Below are positions 7,300 through 15,877 of a stretch of DNA of 64,000 nt, piece after piece. Below the pieces are notes generated by a model, which worked only from the letters and a program-made list of their open reading frames with translations, was not told where the DNA came from and made no database searches. The position numbers and the translations under genes are program-made. Position 1 is the first letter of the stretch. Every line of letters starts with the position of its first letter. Location of the stretch: positions 419,501 to 483,500 of the forward strand of contig NZ_CP019437.1 of the NCBI RefSeq assembly GCF_001940525.2. The letters run 5' to 3'. Origin of the DNA: Thioclava nitratireducens. GTDB taxonomy: Bacteria; Pseudomonadota; Alphaproteobacteria; Rhodobacterales; Rhodobacteraceae.

Positions 7300-8691
7300 T
7301 CAGTAGCGGTAATGCTCGGGCTTGAAGGGGCCTTCGACCGTGACGCCGATATATTCCGCCTGATCGGGCTTGAGCTGGGTCAGCTTCACGCCGATCCGGT
7401 CCAGATGCAGGCGGGCGACCTTTTCATCGAGGTGCTTGGGCAGGATGTAGACGCCCGGCGCGTAGTCATCGCCCTTGGTCCACAGCTCGATCTGCGCCAG
7501 CACCTGATTGGTGAACGACGCCGACATCACGAAGCTCGGGTGGCCGGTGGCGTTGCCCAGGTTCAGCAGGCGGCCTTCCGACAGCAGGATGATGCGCGAG
7601 CCAGAGGGCATCTCGATCATGTCCACTTGCTCTTTGACGTTCGTCCATTTGTGGTTCTTCAGGTTCGCGACCTGAATTTCATTGTCGAAATGGCCGATAT
7701 TGCCGACGATCGCCATGTCCTTCATCTCGCGCATATGCTCGATCCGAATGACGTCCTTGTTGCCGGTGGTGGTGATGAAGATGTCGGCGCTGTCGACCAC
7801 GTCTTCCAGCACGACGACCTCGAACCCGTCCATCGCAGCTTGCAGCGCGCAGATCGGATCGACCTCGGTGACCTTCACACGAGCACCTGCACCGCGCAGC
7901 GAAGCGGCGGAGCCTTTGCCCACATCGCCGTAACCGCAGACGACGGCGACCTTGCCGGCCATCATCACGTCGGTCGCGCGGCGGATGCCGTCAACGAGGC
8001 TCTCTTTGCAGCCGTATTTGTTGTCGAACTTCGACTTGGTGACCGAGTCGTTCACGTTGATTGCCGGGAAGGGCAGCAGCCCCTTCTTGTGCAGATCATA
8101 AAGGCGATGCACGCCGGTCGTGGTCTCTTCCGAGACGCCCTTGATCGCGTCGCGCTGCTTGGTGAACCAGCCGGGGCTTTCCTTCATGCGCTTCTTGATC
8201 TGAGCGAACAGCGCCTCTTCCTCTTCCGAGGTGGGCACTTCGATCAGGTCGGTCTCACCGTTCTCGACCCGCGCGCCGAGCAGGATGTAGAGCGTCGCAT
8301 CCCCGCCGTCGTCGAGGATCATGTTGCAGGTGCCTTCCTCGAACTGGAAAATCTGGTCGGTATAGGACCAGTATTCCGCGAGCGTCTCGCCCTTGATCGC
8401 GAAGACAGGCGTGCCGCCCGCAGCAATAGCCGCGGCCGCGTGATCCTGCGTCGAGAAGATGTTGCACGAGGCCCAACGCACATCGGCGCCAAGCGCCTTC
8501 AGTGTTTCGATCAGCACAGCGGTCTGCACTGTCATGTGCAGCGACCCCGCGATGCGCGCGCCTTTCAGCGGTTTGCTCTCGCCGAATTCTGCGCGACAGG
8601 CCATCAGGCCCGGCATTTCGGTTTCGGCGATGTCGAGCTCTTTGCGGCCATATTCGGCCAGAGCTATATCCTTGATGACGTAATCGGCCAT
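7300..8691 (-). CDS. ahcY: Adenosylhomocysteinase (S-adenosyl-L-homocysteine hydrolase)
   Basis: A 463-residue full-length enzyme that reversibly hydrolyses S-adenosylhomocysteine to adenosine and homocysteine, relieving product inhibition of methyltransferases. The NAD-binding Rossmann motif [12 protein letters not shown] and the signatures [31 protein letters not shown] and the C-terminal [28 protein letters not shown] are present. In Rhodobacter ahcY follows hvrA-hvrB; here hvrA is about 1.8 kb upstream on the same strand and no hvrB is present. A hairpin covers its ribosome binding site. Confidence 0.97.
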   Translation of the reverse strand: MADYVIKDIALAEYGRKELDIAETEMPGLMACRAEFGESKPLKGARIAGSLHMTVQTAVLIETLKALGADVRWASCNIFSTQDHAAAAIAAGGTPVFAIKGETLAEYWSYTDQIFQFEEGTCNMILDDGGDATLYILLGARVENGETDLIEVPTSEEEEALFAQIKKRMKESPGWFTKQRDAIKGVSEETTTGVHRLYDLHKKGLLPFPAINVNDSVTKSKFDNKYGCKESLVDGIRRATDVMMAGKVAVVCGYGDVGKGSAASLRGAGARVKVTEVDPICALQAAMDGFEVVVLEDVVDSADIFITTTGNKDVIRIEHMREMKDMAIVGNIGHFDNEIQVANLKNHKWTNVKEQVDMIEMPSGSRIILLSEGRLLNLGNATGHPSFVMSASFTNQVLAQIELWTKGDDYAPGVYILPKHLDEKVARLHLDRIGVKLTQLKPDQAEYIGVTVEGPFKPEHYRY

Positions 8692-8696
8692 GCGCG

Positions 8697-8719
8697 GCTC
8701 CCAATCTGAATTTGGGAGC
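8697..8719 (-). promoter_or_regulatory. Hairpin sequestering the ahcY ribosome binding site
   Basis: A perfect 8-bp stem (8712-8719 and 8697-8704, gctcccaa/ttgggagc) with a 7-nt loop lies 5 bases before the ahcY ATG. The 3' arm on the minus strand is the TTGGGAGC that contains the Shine-Dalgarno sequence. No T-tract follows, so it acts, if at all, on translation. It does not match the SAH riboswitch layout as I know it. Confidence 0.5.
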
Positions 8720-8764
8720 TATGTAGCACCGGGACCGTAAAGCGGCAATGAAGGCCGATCACGA

Positions 8765-9274
8765 TCAGGTGGCGGGAAGAATCCCTTCGCGATGCAGAAG
8801 CGCCACCGGGTTCTTGCCACGCTTCCAGTCGGTGCCCGAGGATACGATGCAGGAGACGTTGTCGGCGCGGGTATAGACCGCAGTCCAGGTGCCCATGAGG
8901 CTCGAGGCGTAAAGCTCGACCTTGCGGTGATCGCCGAGCTGTTTCGTCATCGCGGGCTTCTCCGCGAAATCGTGATTGAGGGAATCCACCAGCTTCGCGC
9001 GCTTGTCGCAATATGGTTGGTTGGGGCTTTGTGCCTCGCCGATCGCGGTGACGTCGTCGAAGGCGGAAAGATCGCCATAGGGAATTTCGGAGGGGATATC
9101 CTCCATCGGGCGCCCGTTGCCCTCGTAGCCGTCGAGCATGACCTGCCGCGCCGCTTGGGGATGCTGGGCAGGCGTCACAGCCTCGTCGCTGCGCACGGCC
9201 GCGATGGCGATGGTCGCGGGGATCGAAATGATGGCGATCCCGGCGGTAAGAAACGTGGTTTTCGAGGTTTGCAT
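8765..9274 (-). CDS. Exported protein of unknown function
   Basis: A 169-residue protein beginning at ATG 9274 (MQTSKTTFLT...), where AAAGGGGA precedes the start. An N-terminal hydrophobic segment (about residues 7-26) is a signal peptide or anchor. The rest is soluble with two cysteines (in QPYCDKRAKLVDS and NVSCIVSSGTDW) that could form a disulfide. No family recognised. It sits between ahcY and the hvrA region. An EcfG-like element lies upstream. Confidence 0.65.
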   Translation of the reverse strand: MQTSKTTFLTAGIAIISIPATIAIAAVRSDEAVTPAQHPQAARQVMLDGYEGNGRPMEDIPSEIPYGDLSAFDDVTAIGEAQSPNQPYCDKRAKLVDSLNHDFAEKPAMTKQLGDHRKVELYASSLMGTWTAVYTRADNVSCIVSSGTDWKRGKNPVALLHREGILPAT

Positions 9275-9310
9275 TTTCGCGTCCCCTTTTTCTCTCCGTG
9301 TCAACCCGAG

Positions 9311-9335
9311 AACTCGCCATGGGCGGAAATGTTCC
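9311..9335 (-). promoter_or_regulatory. Possible EcfG-dependent promoter of the exported-protein gene
   Basis: Minus-strand GGAAC (9335-9331), 16 bases, then AGTT (9314-9311), about 40 bases before the start at 9274. The -10 is AGTT rather than CGTT, the same variant as at the phyR promoter, so this is weaker than the others. Confidence 0.4.
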
Positions 9336-9404
9336 TCTTTATGTGACGTTTACAGCCGGATTGGCTTTGGCTAGTCACAGATACGCGCTGCATGAGAGGA
9401 GCGA

Positions 9405-9857
9405 ATGGAGATCGATCTGGCCTGCTCGAAACCGGCGCAGCACCGCAATGCGATCGCGTTTTGCTGCGACGGCGCTTACCCGCCTTATGCGGCGCATGCG
9501 GCCGCCCAGATTGCCGCGCTCCATCCGAATCGGGATTTCGACATCTGCATCGTGAGCGCCGAGCCGGTCACGCTTCCGGATTCGCTGTGCAGTTTCGATC
9601 CGGAGCCGATATTCGCGGGCTTTTCGACGGATCGCGGACGCGGTTCGGGCATGTATGTGCGGCAGATGCTCCCGCAGATTTTTGCGGATGACACCGGCCC
9701 GACGAAACCGTGTAAAGCGCGACCCGAGACGCCGCAGCCACGCTTTGGCCGGGCAGCAAGCTGATGAAGAAAATGCTCGTTCGGCGTCTCATCAACAGAA
9801 ACAAGATGGCGCGCTATCTCGCGCGTTCTCCCGACGACTATACGGTGATCACATGAA
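9405..9857 (+). pseudogene. Remnant of a family 8-type glycosyltransferase gene with an internal deletion
   Basis: From ATG 9405 (GAGGAG ribosome site) an intact-looking N terminus reads HRNAIAFCCDGAYPPYAAHA, then QIAALHPNRDFDICIVSAEP and YVRQMLPQIFADD, as in family 8 LPS glycosyltransferases. Similarity ends near residue 95, before the DxD metal motif expected for the family, and the frame stops at 9764. A second reading frame from about 9730 gives a plausible C-terminal tail (LWPGSKLMKKMLVRRLINRN...) ending at 9857 in an ATGA overlap with the next gene. This suggests a once complete, coupled gene that lost its centre with a frameshift. A genuine short protein of 119 residues cannot be ruled out. 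Confidence 0.55.
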
Positions 9858-10437
9858 ACGCGCTTGGCAAAGGATGCTCTCGGGACGCCGGCTCGACCTG
9901 CTGGACCCGACGCCCGTCGATATCGAGATCGAGGATATCGCGCATGGTCTGGCTTTCGTGGCCCGCTGGAACGGGCAGACCTTCGGTGACTGGCCCTATT
10001 CGGTGGCCGAGCATTCGCTGCTGGTGGAGCAGATTTTCTGCCACCAGAATCCTAGGATCGCGGCGAAATGGAAATTGGCGGCGCTTTTGCACGACGCGCC
10101 GGAATATGTACTGGGCGATATGATCAGCCCGGTGAAAGCGGCGATCGGCGAAGGCTACGGCGCGCTCGATAATCGTCTGATTGCGGCGGTGCATATACGG
10201 TTTGGTCTACCCGCGGCGCTTCCCGTGCGAATCAAACGCGCGATCAAAAAGGCGGATATCGTTTCGGCGCGGTTGGAGGCCGAACAGATCGCCGGATTTT
10301 CCAAGGCGGAATCCGACAAGGTTTTCGGCAAACTCGCGCCCGAATATGCCGAGACCTTTAAAATACACCTGCGGCCACCGTCGGAAGTGCGCGCTGATTA
10401 TACCGCACGCCACGAAGCGCTTCTGGCAGAGCTGTAA
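9853..10437 (+). CDS. HD-domain phosphohydrolase, YfbR-like 5'-deoxynucleotidase
   Basis: A 194-residue HD-fold protein. The metal motif LLHDAPEYVLGDMISPVK gives the HD pair; the earlier histidine of VAEHSLLVEQ and the later aspartate of IKKADIVSARLEAEQI complete the usual H...HD...D set. YfbR-type enzymes dephosphorylate deoxynucleoside monophosphates. Its ATG overlaps the end of the upstream glycosyltransferase remnant, a relic of translational coupling. Substrate not determined by sequence. Confidence 0.8.
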   Translation: MKRAWQRMLSGRRLDLLDPTPVDIEIEDIAHGLAFVARWNGQTFGDWPYSVAEHSLLVEQIFCHQNPRIAAKWKLAALLHDAPEYVLGDMISPVKAAIGEGYGALDNRLIAAVHIRFGLPAALPVRIKRAIKKADIVSARLEAEQIAGFSKAESDKVFGKLAPEYAETFKIHLRPPSEVRADYTARHEALLAEL

Positions 10438-10439
10438 TG

Positions 10440-10470
10440 CGAAAAGCCTGCCATTTCGGCAGGCCTTGCA
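10440..10470. terminator. Bidirectional terminator between the HD protein and hvrA
   Basis: The hairpin gcctgcc-atttc-ggcaggc, flanked by AAAA on the left and CTTGCAT on the right, lies between two convergent genes. Confidence 0.65.
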
Positions 10471-10491
10471 TAAAGGTATCCAATTCGAGAC

Positions 10492-10800
10492 TCAGATCTT
10501 CAGATCGTCGAGCGATTTTCCATTATCGAGAGCGGCTTGCACCCAACGCGGCTTGCGGCCACGGCCGGTCCAGGTTTCGCTGGGATTGTCGGGATTGGCG
10601 TATTTCGGCGGCACGGTGCGGCGCGGCTTGGCCGAGCCCGAACCGGTCAATTCCGCCAACGAATAGCCCATATCGCGTGCCGCGCGCTCAAGCTGATCGA
10701 TCGCTTCTTTCTTCTTGCGATCCTCGTAGCTGGAGATCGCCTTGTCGACTTGCTTGCGAAGAGCCTTGAGCTCGTCGAGGGACATATCATCTAGATTCAT
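10492..10800 (-). CDS. hvrA: H-NS family nucleoid/trans-acting regulator HvrA
   Basis: A 102-residue H-NS-like protein. Residues 5-45 form the coiled-coil oligomerisation part; the C-terminal DNA-binding domain shows KYANPDNPSETWTGRGRKP (about 66-84), the diagnostic W-T-G-R-G-R-K-P motif. In Rhodobacter capsulatus HvrA modulates photosynthesis and nitrogen-fixation genes and is encoded next to regA, the same position as here, so the symbol rests on both sequence and synteny. It ends by the bidirectional terminator. Confidence 0.87.
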   Translation of the reverse strand: MNLDDMSLDELKALRKQVDKAISSYEDRKKKEAIDQLERAARDMGYSLAELTGSGSAKPRRTVPPKYANPDNPSETWTGRGRKPRWVQAALDNGKSLDDLKI

Positions 10801-10872
10801 TTTAATGCTCCGAATTGCATATTCCGAAGCATTAAATAGAAACGTAAATTAATTAACAACCTGACCAAAACG

Positions 10873-11427
10873 TCAGCGGGGGCTCCGTTTGGCCAAAATC
10901 CGCTGAAGGGTCCGGCGGTGCATATTCAAACGGCGCGCGGTTTCCGAGACATTCCGGTCGCAAAGTTCGTACACACGTTGAATATGTTCCCAACGCACGC
11001 GATCCGCACTCATCGGGTTTTCCGGCGGCGGCGGGGCGACTTCGCCTTTCGCCAATAGCGCATTCGTGACGTCAGTGGCATCGGCAGGCTTCGCGATATA
11101 ATCGGTCGCCCCCATTTTCACGGCGGCCACCGCGGTCGCGATCGCCCCGTATCCGGTCAGGACCACGATTCGAGCATCGGCACGCTTTTCACGAAGCGCC
11201 TCGACCACATCGAGCCCATTTCCGTCCTCGAGCCGCAGGTCGATCACCGCATAGGCGGGCGGGTTCGATTGCACGATGGCGCGGCCTGCAGCCACGGTTT
11301 CGGCCGTCTGGGTCTCGAAGCCGCGCTTCTCCATCGCGCGCGCCAGCCGCGTGAGAAACGGTACATCATCATCGACGATCAGAAGCGATTTGTCCGGACC
11401 GATATCCGCGCTGATGTCTTCAGCCAT
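10873..11427 (-). CDS. regA: Global redox response regulator RegA (PrrA/ActR)
   Basis: A 184-residue two-domain regulator. The receiver domain (about residues 14-130) has the acidic pair in LLIVDDDVPF, phosphoacceptor D63 in YAVIDLRLEDGNGL, and the conserved Thr and Lys in VVLTGYGA and IAKPAD. A proline-rich linker (PPPPENP) leads to a Fis-type helix-turn-helix, VSETARRLNMHRRTLQRIL, near the C terminus. RegA controls respiration, carbon fixation and, where present, photosynthesis genes in response to RegB. It lies downstream of senC on the same strand with a 63-bp gap. Confidence 0.96.
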   Translation of the reverse strand: MAEDISADIGPDKSLLIVDDDVPFLTRLARAMEKRGFETQTAETVAAGRAIVQSNPPAYAVIDLRLEDGNGLDVVEALREKRADARIVVLTGYGAIATAVAAVKMGATDYIAKPADATDVTNALLAKGEVAPPPPENPMSADRVRWEHIQRVYELCDRNVSETARRLNMHRRTLQRILAKRSPR

Positions 11428-11490
11428 TATCGTAACTCCCTGTCGTCGAGTTTAACGTTTGATTGGTTTTAGACGCGCGCGCCTACTCGG

Positions 11491-12153
11491 TCAATTTCCG
11501 GCTGCGCCGTCGGGATTGGCGTTTTTCCATGCGTCGACGAAACAGGCGACGCTGTCGGCCATCTGCTCCGGCGTGGTGTCGCGGTTGTAGTATTCCGCGA
11601 AACCGGAATCGGGGAAGACCAGATAGCTCTGTGTCGAGTGGTCGATCAGCGTGTAGGGGTCGTTAGGATCCTGCACTTTGAAATAGGTACGATATTCCTG
11701 CGAGACCTTCTTGATCTGCTCCGGCGTGCCGGTCAGTCCGATCATTTTCGGATGCATGAAATCGGTGAATTCCTTGATAAGCTCCGGCGTGTCGCGCGCG
11801 GAATCGACCGAGATGAAGACCGGCGTCACCGAATATCCGCGCTTTTCGAGGAGGCTCACGGCCTCGGCGTTGCGTGCGCTGTCGAGCGGGCAGACATCGG
11901 GGCAGTAGGTATAGCCAAAATAGAGAATGCTCGGCTCGGTGATGACATCCGCATCGGTCACCTCCTTACCGTTCTCGTCGGTCAGCGTGAAAGGACCGCC
12001 AATCTCGCCCGCGCCGCCTGCGACGACACTCTGGCGGCATTGCGCGAAAATATCGTCGTCCTGGCTGCGGGTCGCCGCGAACCAGGTAACGCCAAGGCCG
12101 ATGACCACGATCGCCGAAGCGCCGATGGCGGAAATTTTCGCAATACGGTTCAT
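11491..12153 (-). CDS. senC: SCO1/SenC family copper chaperone of cytochrome oxidase assembly (PrrC)
   Basis: A 220-residue thioredoxin-fold protein anchored by one N-terminal helix (about residues 8-27), facing the periplasm. The copper site is complete: C84-x3-C88 in YTYCPDVCPL and H172 in LIDHSTQSYLVF. SenC delivers copper to the CuA/CuB centre of oxidases and in Rhodobacter influences RegB/PrrB signalling. Start 12153 follows GAGGAG. Divergent from regB across about 105 bp and followed by regA. Confidence 0.95.
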   Translation of the reverse strand: MNRIAKISAIGASAIVVIGLGVTWFAATRSQDDDIFAQCRQSVVAGGAGEIGGPFTLTDENGKEVTDADVITEPSILYFGYTYCPDVCPLDSARNAEAVSLLEKRGYSVTPVFISVDSARDTPELIKEFTDFMHPKMIGLTGTPEQIKKVSQEYRTYFKVQDPNDPYTLIDHSTQSYLVFPDSGFAEYYNRDTTPEQMADSVACFVDAWKNANPDGAAGN

Positions 12154-12258
12154 ATTGTCACTCCTCTCACGGCTGCATTGATCGCGCGGCGGGCGGCGAT
12201 TATCAATGCTTTCATGCCGCCAATTCCGGCGATGTGCGCTTTGGACGCGGGAGACGAC
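12154..12258. promoter_or_regulatory. senC-regB divergent promoter region
   Basis: A 105-bp intergenic segment that must hold both divergent promoters. It contains the GC-rich stretch gcgcggcgggcggcgatt (about 12183-12200) that loosely resembles RegA half-sites (GCGGC-N5-GTCGC-like). The match is partial, so this is only a candidate operator. Confidence 0.4.
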
Positions 12259-13641
12259 ATGGCTCAACGCCTCGAGGCCCAACCCGGCCCGGCCGAGATT
12301 CACCACGACTGGGTGCGCCTCCGGACGCTGATCTTCCTGCGCTGGACCGCGATCGTGGGACAGCTTGGCGCGATTTTCGTGGCCTATTTCGTTTATGATA
12401 TCGCGTTGGATCTGGCGCTGTGCCTCGCCACGGTGGCGGCAGCGATCGCGGCCAATCTCGTGGCGATTTTCCTGTTTCCCGACACCAAGCGCCTCACCCA
12501 GCCCGAAGCGGCGGCGACGCTGATGTTCGACATGGCGCAGCTCGCGCTGCTGCTGTCGATTACTGGCGGGATGAACAACCCCTTCGCGTTGCTCATTCTG
12601 GTGCCCGTCACCATAGCGGCGACCGCACTGGAGAGATCGGCCACGATCCTTCTCGGCCTTGCGACAATGGTGATGATCTCGATCGTCGCCGTGGTCTACC
12701 TACCTTTGGTCAGCAAGACCGGCGAGGTGATCGCGGTGCCGGACGTGTTCGAATTCGGCTACTGGCTTTCGATCATCATCGGCGTCGCCTTCCTCGGGGC
12801 CTATGCCCATAAGGTGGCGAGCGAAGTGCGCTCCATGGGCGATGCGCTCCGCGCGACGCAGCTCGCCTTGGCGCGCGAGCAGAAGCTGACCGATCTCGGC
12901 GGCGTCGTCGCGGCCGCCGCGCATGAGTTGGGCACGCCGCTTGCGACGATCAAGCTGGTCAGTTCGGAGTTGGCCGACGAGCTCGAAGACAGCCCCGATT
13001 TGCGCGACGACGCGCTCCTGATCCGCGAGCAGGCCAATCGGTGCCGCGACATCCTCCATTCCATGGGTCGGATCGGCAAGGACGATCTGCATATGCGCAG
13101 TGCGCCGATCGTCGCCGTTCTGCGCGAAGCGGCGGACCCGCATATGGAGCGCGGGATCGAAATTCATTTCGACGCCCATCCGATTGTCGAGGGGCTGGAG
13201 CGTCAGCCGACGATCTACCGCTATCCCGAACTGATCCACGCGCTGCGCAATTTCATCCAGAACGCCGTCGATTTTGCCCAATCCACCGTTTGGGTTGAGG
13301 CGGAATGGGATGACGAAGAGATCACCGTGCGGATCAGTGACGACGGCAGAGGCTATCCAGCGAGCGTGCTCAACCGGATCGGCGATCCCTTCCTGCAACC
13401 GCGGGCAAACGCGGCGGAACGCAAAGGTTACGAGGGGATGGGGCTTGGCGTGTTCATCGCGAAGACCCTGATCGAGAGGACCGGCGGGCGGCTCACCTTT
13501 TCCAACGGGGACGTACCCTTTGCGCCCCGCGCCGCAGCGCCTGTGCGCTCCGGCGCGGTTGTGGAGGTTGTCTGGCCCGCTACCCGCCTTCTGGCACGGG
13601 ACGAGGCAGGGCTTGGCCTGAACCAACCGATCGCGGTCTGA
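12259..13641 (+). CDS. regB: Redox sensor histidine kinase RegB (PrrB)
   Basis: A 460-residue membrane kinase. Six transmembrane segments span about residues 24-185; the ubiquinone-binding segment GGMNNPFALLILVP lies at 103-116. The phosphoacceptor is H222 in AAAAHELGTPLATIKL, and the redox-active cysteine C262 is in ANRCRDILHSMG, matching the conserved cysteine of RegB. N and G boxes follow (NFIQNAVDFA, ISDDGRGYP, EGMGLGVFIAKTL). Start 12259 follows GGGAG. It autophosphorylates under reducing conditions and passes the phosphate to RegA. Confidence 0.96.
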   Translation: MAQRLEAQPGPAEIHHDWVRLRTLIFLRWTAIVGQLGAIFVAYFVYDIALDLALCLATVAAAIAANLVAIFLFPDTKRLTQPEAAATLMFDMAQLALLLSITGGMNNPFALLILVPVTIAATALERSATILLGLATMVMISIVAVVYLPLVSKTGEVIAVPDVFEFGYWLSIIIGVAFLGAYAHKVASEVRSMGDALRATQLALAREQKLTDLGGVVAAAAHELGTPLATIKLVSSELADELEDSPDLRDDALLIREQANRCRDILHSMGRIGKDDLHMRSAPIVAVLREAADPHMERGIEIHFDAHPIVEGLERQPTIYRYPELIHALRNFIQNAVDFAQSTVWVEAEWDDEEITVRISDDGRGYPASVLNRIGDPFLQPRANAAERKGYEGMGLGVFIAKTLIERTGGRLTFSNGDVPFAPRAAAPVRSGAVVEVVWPATRLLARDEAGLGLNQPIAV

Positions 13642-13737
13642 TCCCCATCGACGCCTGCATGCTCGACGTGAGTTAACGTCGGCTTAACGATTCTCCCGCA
13701 CCTTCGACCTCGCGACAGGTTTGAAAGGCCGAAGGAT

Positions 13738-15342
13738 ATGAGGACTGCATGGCTCGAGGCGGCGATGATCGCGCTTACCTCGGTGGGCGCGGCTTTGGTC
13801 GGATTGCTGCTGACATGGATTGCCGTGGGGCGCGGGCCGAGGCGCAAGCTCACCCCCGCCGCGCGGGAGGACGTCGAGGAGGTGGCCTTACTGTTCGATG
13901 ATGAGGCGCTTGTGGATGCGACACCGCCGGCGCGGCGCTTGCTGGAAACGATGCCCGTCGGGGTGACCGATTGGGCCCGTTTCACCGCCTTCGCCGCGCC
14001 GCGGTTTCCGGAGTTTCAGTCCCGGATCGCGCGGCTCTCCGAGTTCGCGCGGCTCGAGATGACAGAAACCGCGACCCGCGGCGAGAAACCGCGGCTGCGC
14101 CTGACTGCCGAAAACCTGCGCGGCCTGGCGCGGATCACCCTCATCGATCCGGAGGGCGAAGGGCAGGGCCAGCGCGTCGACAACCTCTCGCTCCGGGCGA
14201 TGGAGGACGAGTTGGAGATGATGCGCGCCACGCTCGACCGTTCCCCCGTTCTGATCTGGCGGATCGAGAAAAATGGCGAGCTGACCTGGGCGAACAGAGC
14301 CTACCTCCTGCGCGCAGGCGCCTTCGACGCGGATGAAGAGGGGTTCGGCTGGCCGCTGCCGAAGCTGTTCACGCTGCCGCCGGACGCGTTCAGCGGCGGC
14401 GGGCCCCACCGGCTCGAGCTGACCTCGCCCGCGCCAGGAGCTTCGGATGTCGCGACCTGGTTCGACTGTCATTCCGTCGTGCTCGAAGGTGGTACGCTAC
14501 ATTTCGCGCTCCCCGCCGAGGCTGCCGTCCGGGCCGAGCAGGCGCTGCGTGATTTCGTCCAGACCCTGACCAAGACATTTGCCGATCTCCCGACCGGCCT
14601 CGCCATTTTCGACCGGGACCGCCAGCTGAGGCTGTTCAATCCCGCACTGAGCGACCTGCTTCAGCTTGGCCCGGAATTCCTCGCCACGCGCCCTACGCTC
14701 TACGCATTTCTCGACAGGCTGCGCGAGACTAAAATGGTGCCCGAGCCGAAGGACTACCGAAGCTGGCGGCAGGAAATGACCGAGCTGGAGCGGGCGGCCG
14801 CCTCGGGGTTCCACGCCGAAACATGGAACCTGCCGGGCGGGCAGACCTATCGCGTCACCGGACGCCCGCATCCGGACGGGGCGGTAGCGTTCCTGTTCGA
14901 AGACATCTCCTCGGAAGCGTCCCTAACCCGGCAGTTTCGCGGTGAAATCGAAATGTCTCAGGAGATCTTGGACAGGATCGGGGACGCGATCGCGGTGTTC
15001 CGTCCTTCCGGCGAATTGGCGATATCGAATGCTGCCTATGGAGCGCTCTGGGGCGTCGATCCCGAGGCGACGTTGGGCCGGGTGACGTTACTCGATGCTG
15101 TAAAGCAATGGCAGGCCTGCGCCGAACCCAGCGCTTTCTGGTCGTGGCTGCAAAACCTCGCGCGCGAAATCGGCGCACGCGAGAACCTGACCGAAGAGAT
15201 TACGTTGCTCGACGGTCGGCGGGTAACCTGCCGACTCGAGACGCTCTCGGGCGGGGCGTTCCTGCTGCGTTTCGCTGTTGTTGAGACTTCCGACACGCCG
15301 CCGCCACGTAAGGCCGAGGCCATCATCGCTCAGCAAGGCTAG
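13738..15342 (+). CDS. Membrane-anchored PAS-domain protein without kinase domain
   Basis: A 534-residue protein with one N-terminal transmembrane helix (about residues 7-30) and three PAS-like segments: about 160-260 (LDRSPVLIWRIEKNGELTWANRAYLLRAG), 280-390 (FADLPTGLAIFDRDRQLRLFNPAL) and 405-510 (ILDRIGDAIAVFRPSGELAISNAAYGALWG). No HisKA or HATPase region follows; the frame ends cleanly after the third PAS. It could be a signalling adaptor or a kinase that lost its catalytic part. It lies 41 bp upstream of tsaE on the same strand and may be co-transcribed. Confidence 0.75.
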   Translation: MRTAWLEAAMIALTSVGAALVGLLLTWIAVGRGPRRKLTPAAREDVEEVALLFDDEALVDATPPARRLLETMPVGVTDWARFTAFAAPRFPEFQSRIARLSEFARLEMTETATRGEKPRLRLTAENLRGLARITLIDPEGEGQGQRVDNLSLRAMEDELEMMRATLDRSPVLIWRIEKNGELTWANRAYLLRAGAFDADEEGFGWPLPKLFTLPPDAFSGGGPHRLELTSPAPGASDVATWFDCHSVVLEGGTLHFALPAEAAVRAEQALRDFVQTLTKTFADLPTGLAIFDRDRQLRLFNPALSDLLQLGPEFLATRPTLYAFLDRLRETKMVPEPKDYRSWRQEMTELERAAASGFHAETWNLPGGQTYRVTGRPHPDGAVAFLFEDISSEASLTRQFRGEIEMSQEILDRIGDAIAVFRPSGELAISNAAYGALWGVDPEATLGRVTLLDAVKQWQACAEPSAFWSWLQNLAREIGARENLTEEITLLDGRRVTCRLETLSGGAFLLRFAVVETSDTPPPRKAEAIIAQQG

Positions 15343-15382
15343 CCGCTTGGCAAAAGGGCGATGCGCGCGCTAGAAGCAACCC

Positions 15383-15877
15383 ATGCCCGCGCCGACGCAC
15401 GCCCCCGTTTCAACCGAAATGCCCTGTCTCGATCTCCCTGATCCCGAGGCGACAGAGCGGCTTGGCGCGCTGTTTGCCGAATTCGCCGTGCCGGGCGATG
15501 TGCTGCTCCTCGATGGCCAGATCGGCGCCGGCAAAACCCATTTCGCGCGGGCCCTGATCCAGACGCGGCTCGGCGTGGCCGAAGACGTGCCCTCGCCGAC
15601 CTTCACGCTGGTGCAGACCTACGAGGCCGATTGCGAAATCTGGCATGCTGACCTCTATCGGCTCACCGACCCCGACGAAGTTCTCGAACTCGGGCTGGAT
15701 GCGGCGTTCGACAGCGCGATCTGCCTGATCGAATGGCCCGACCGGCTGGGCTCGGCGGCTCCGAAAGGGGCGCTTCGGCTGCGCTTCGAGCAAACCGAAG
15801 ACGGCGCGGCGCGAAGGGTCTGTTTCGAGACTGTTACGCCTCTCGCGCAGGAAGTTCTGGAGGCATGGAATGGCTGA
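15383..15877 (+). CDS. tsaE: tRNA t6A biosynthesis ATPase TsaE
   Basis: A 164-residue P-loop protein. The Walker A motif is GQIGAGKT at 45-52; SPTFTLVQTYE and HADLYRL are the other conserved segments of TsaE/YjeE. It supports TsaB-TsaD in forming threonylcarbamoyladenosine at position 37 of ANN-decoding tRNAs. It overlaps the following kinase gene by 8 bases; this tsaE-kinase-nucleotidyltransferase order is common in alphaproteobacteria. Confidence 0.93.
   Translation: MPAPTHAPVSTEMPCLDLPDPEATERLGALFAEFAVPGDVLLLDGQIGAGKTHFARALIQTRLGVAEDVPSPTFTLVQTYEADCEIWHADLYRLTDPDEVLELGLDAAFDSAICLIEWPDRLGSAAPKGALRLRFEQTEDGAARRVCFETVTPLAQEVLEAWNG

Noticed and set aside
8692..8764. SAH riboswitch upstream of ahcY
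   Set aside because: The region is only about 70 bases and shows one simple hairpin, without the conserved core and pseudoknot expected of that riboswitch.
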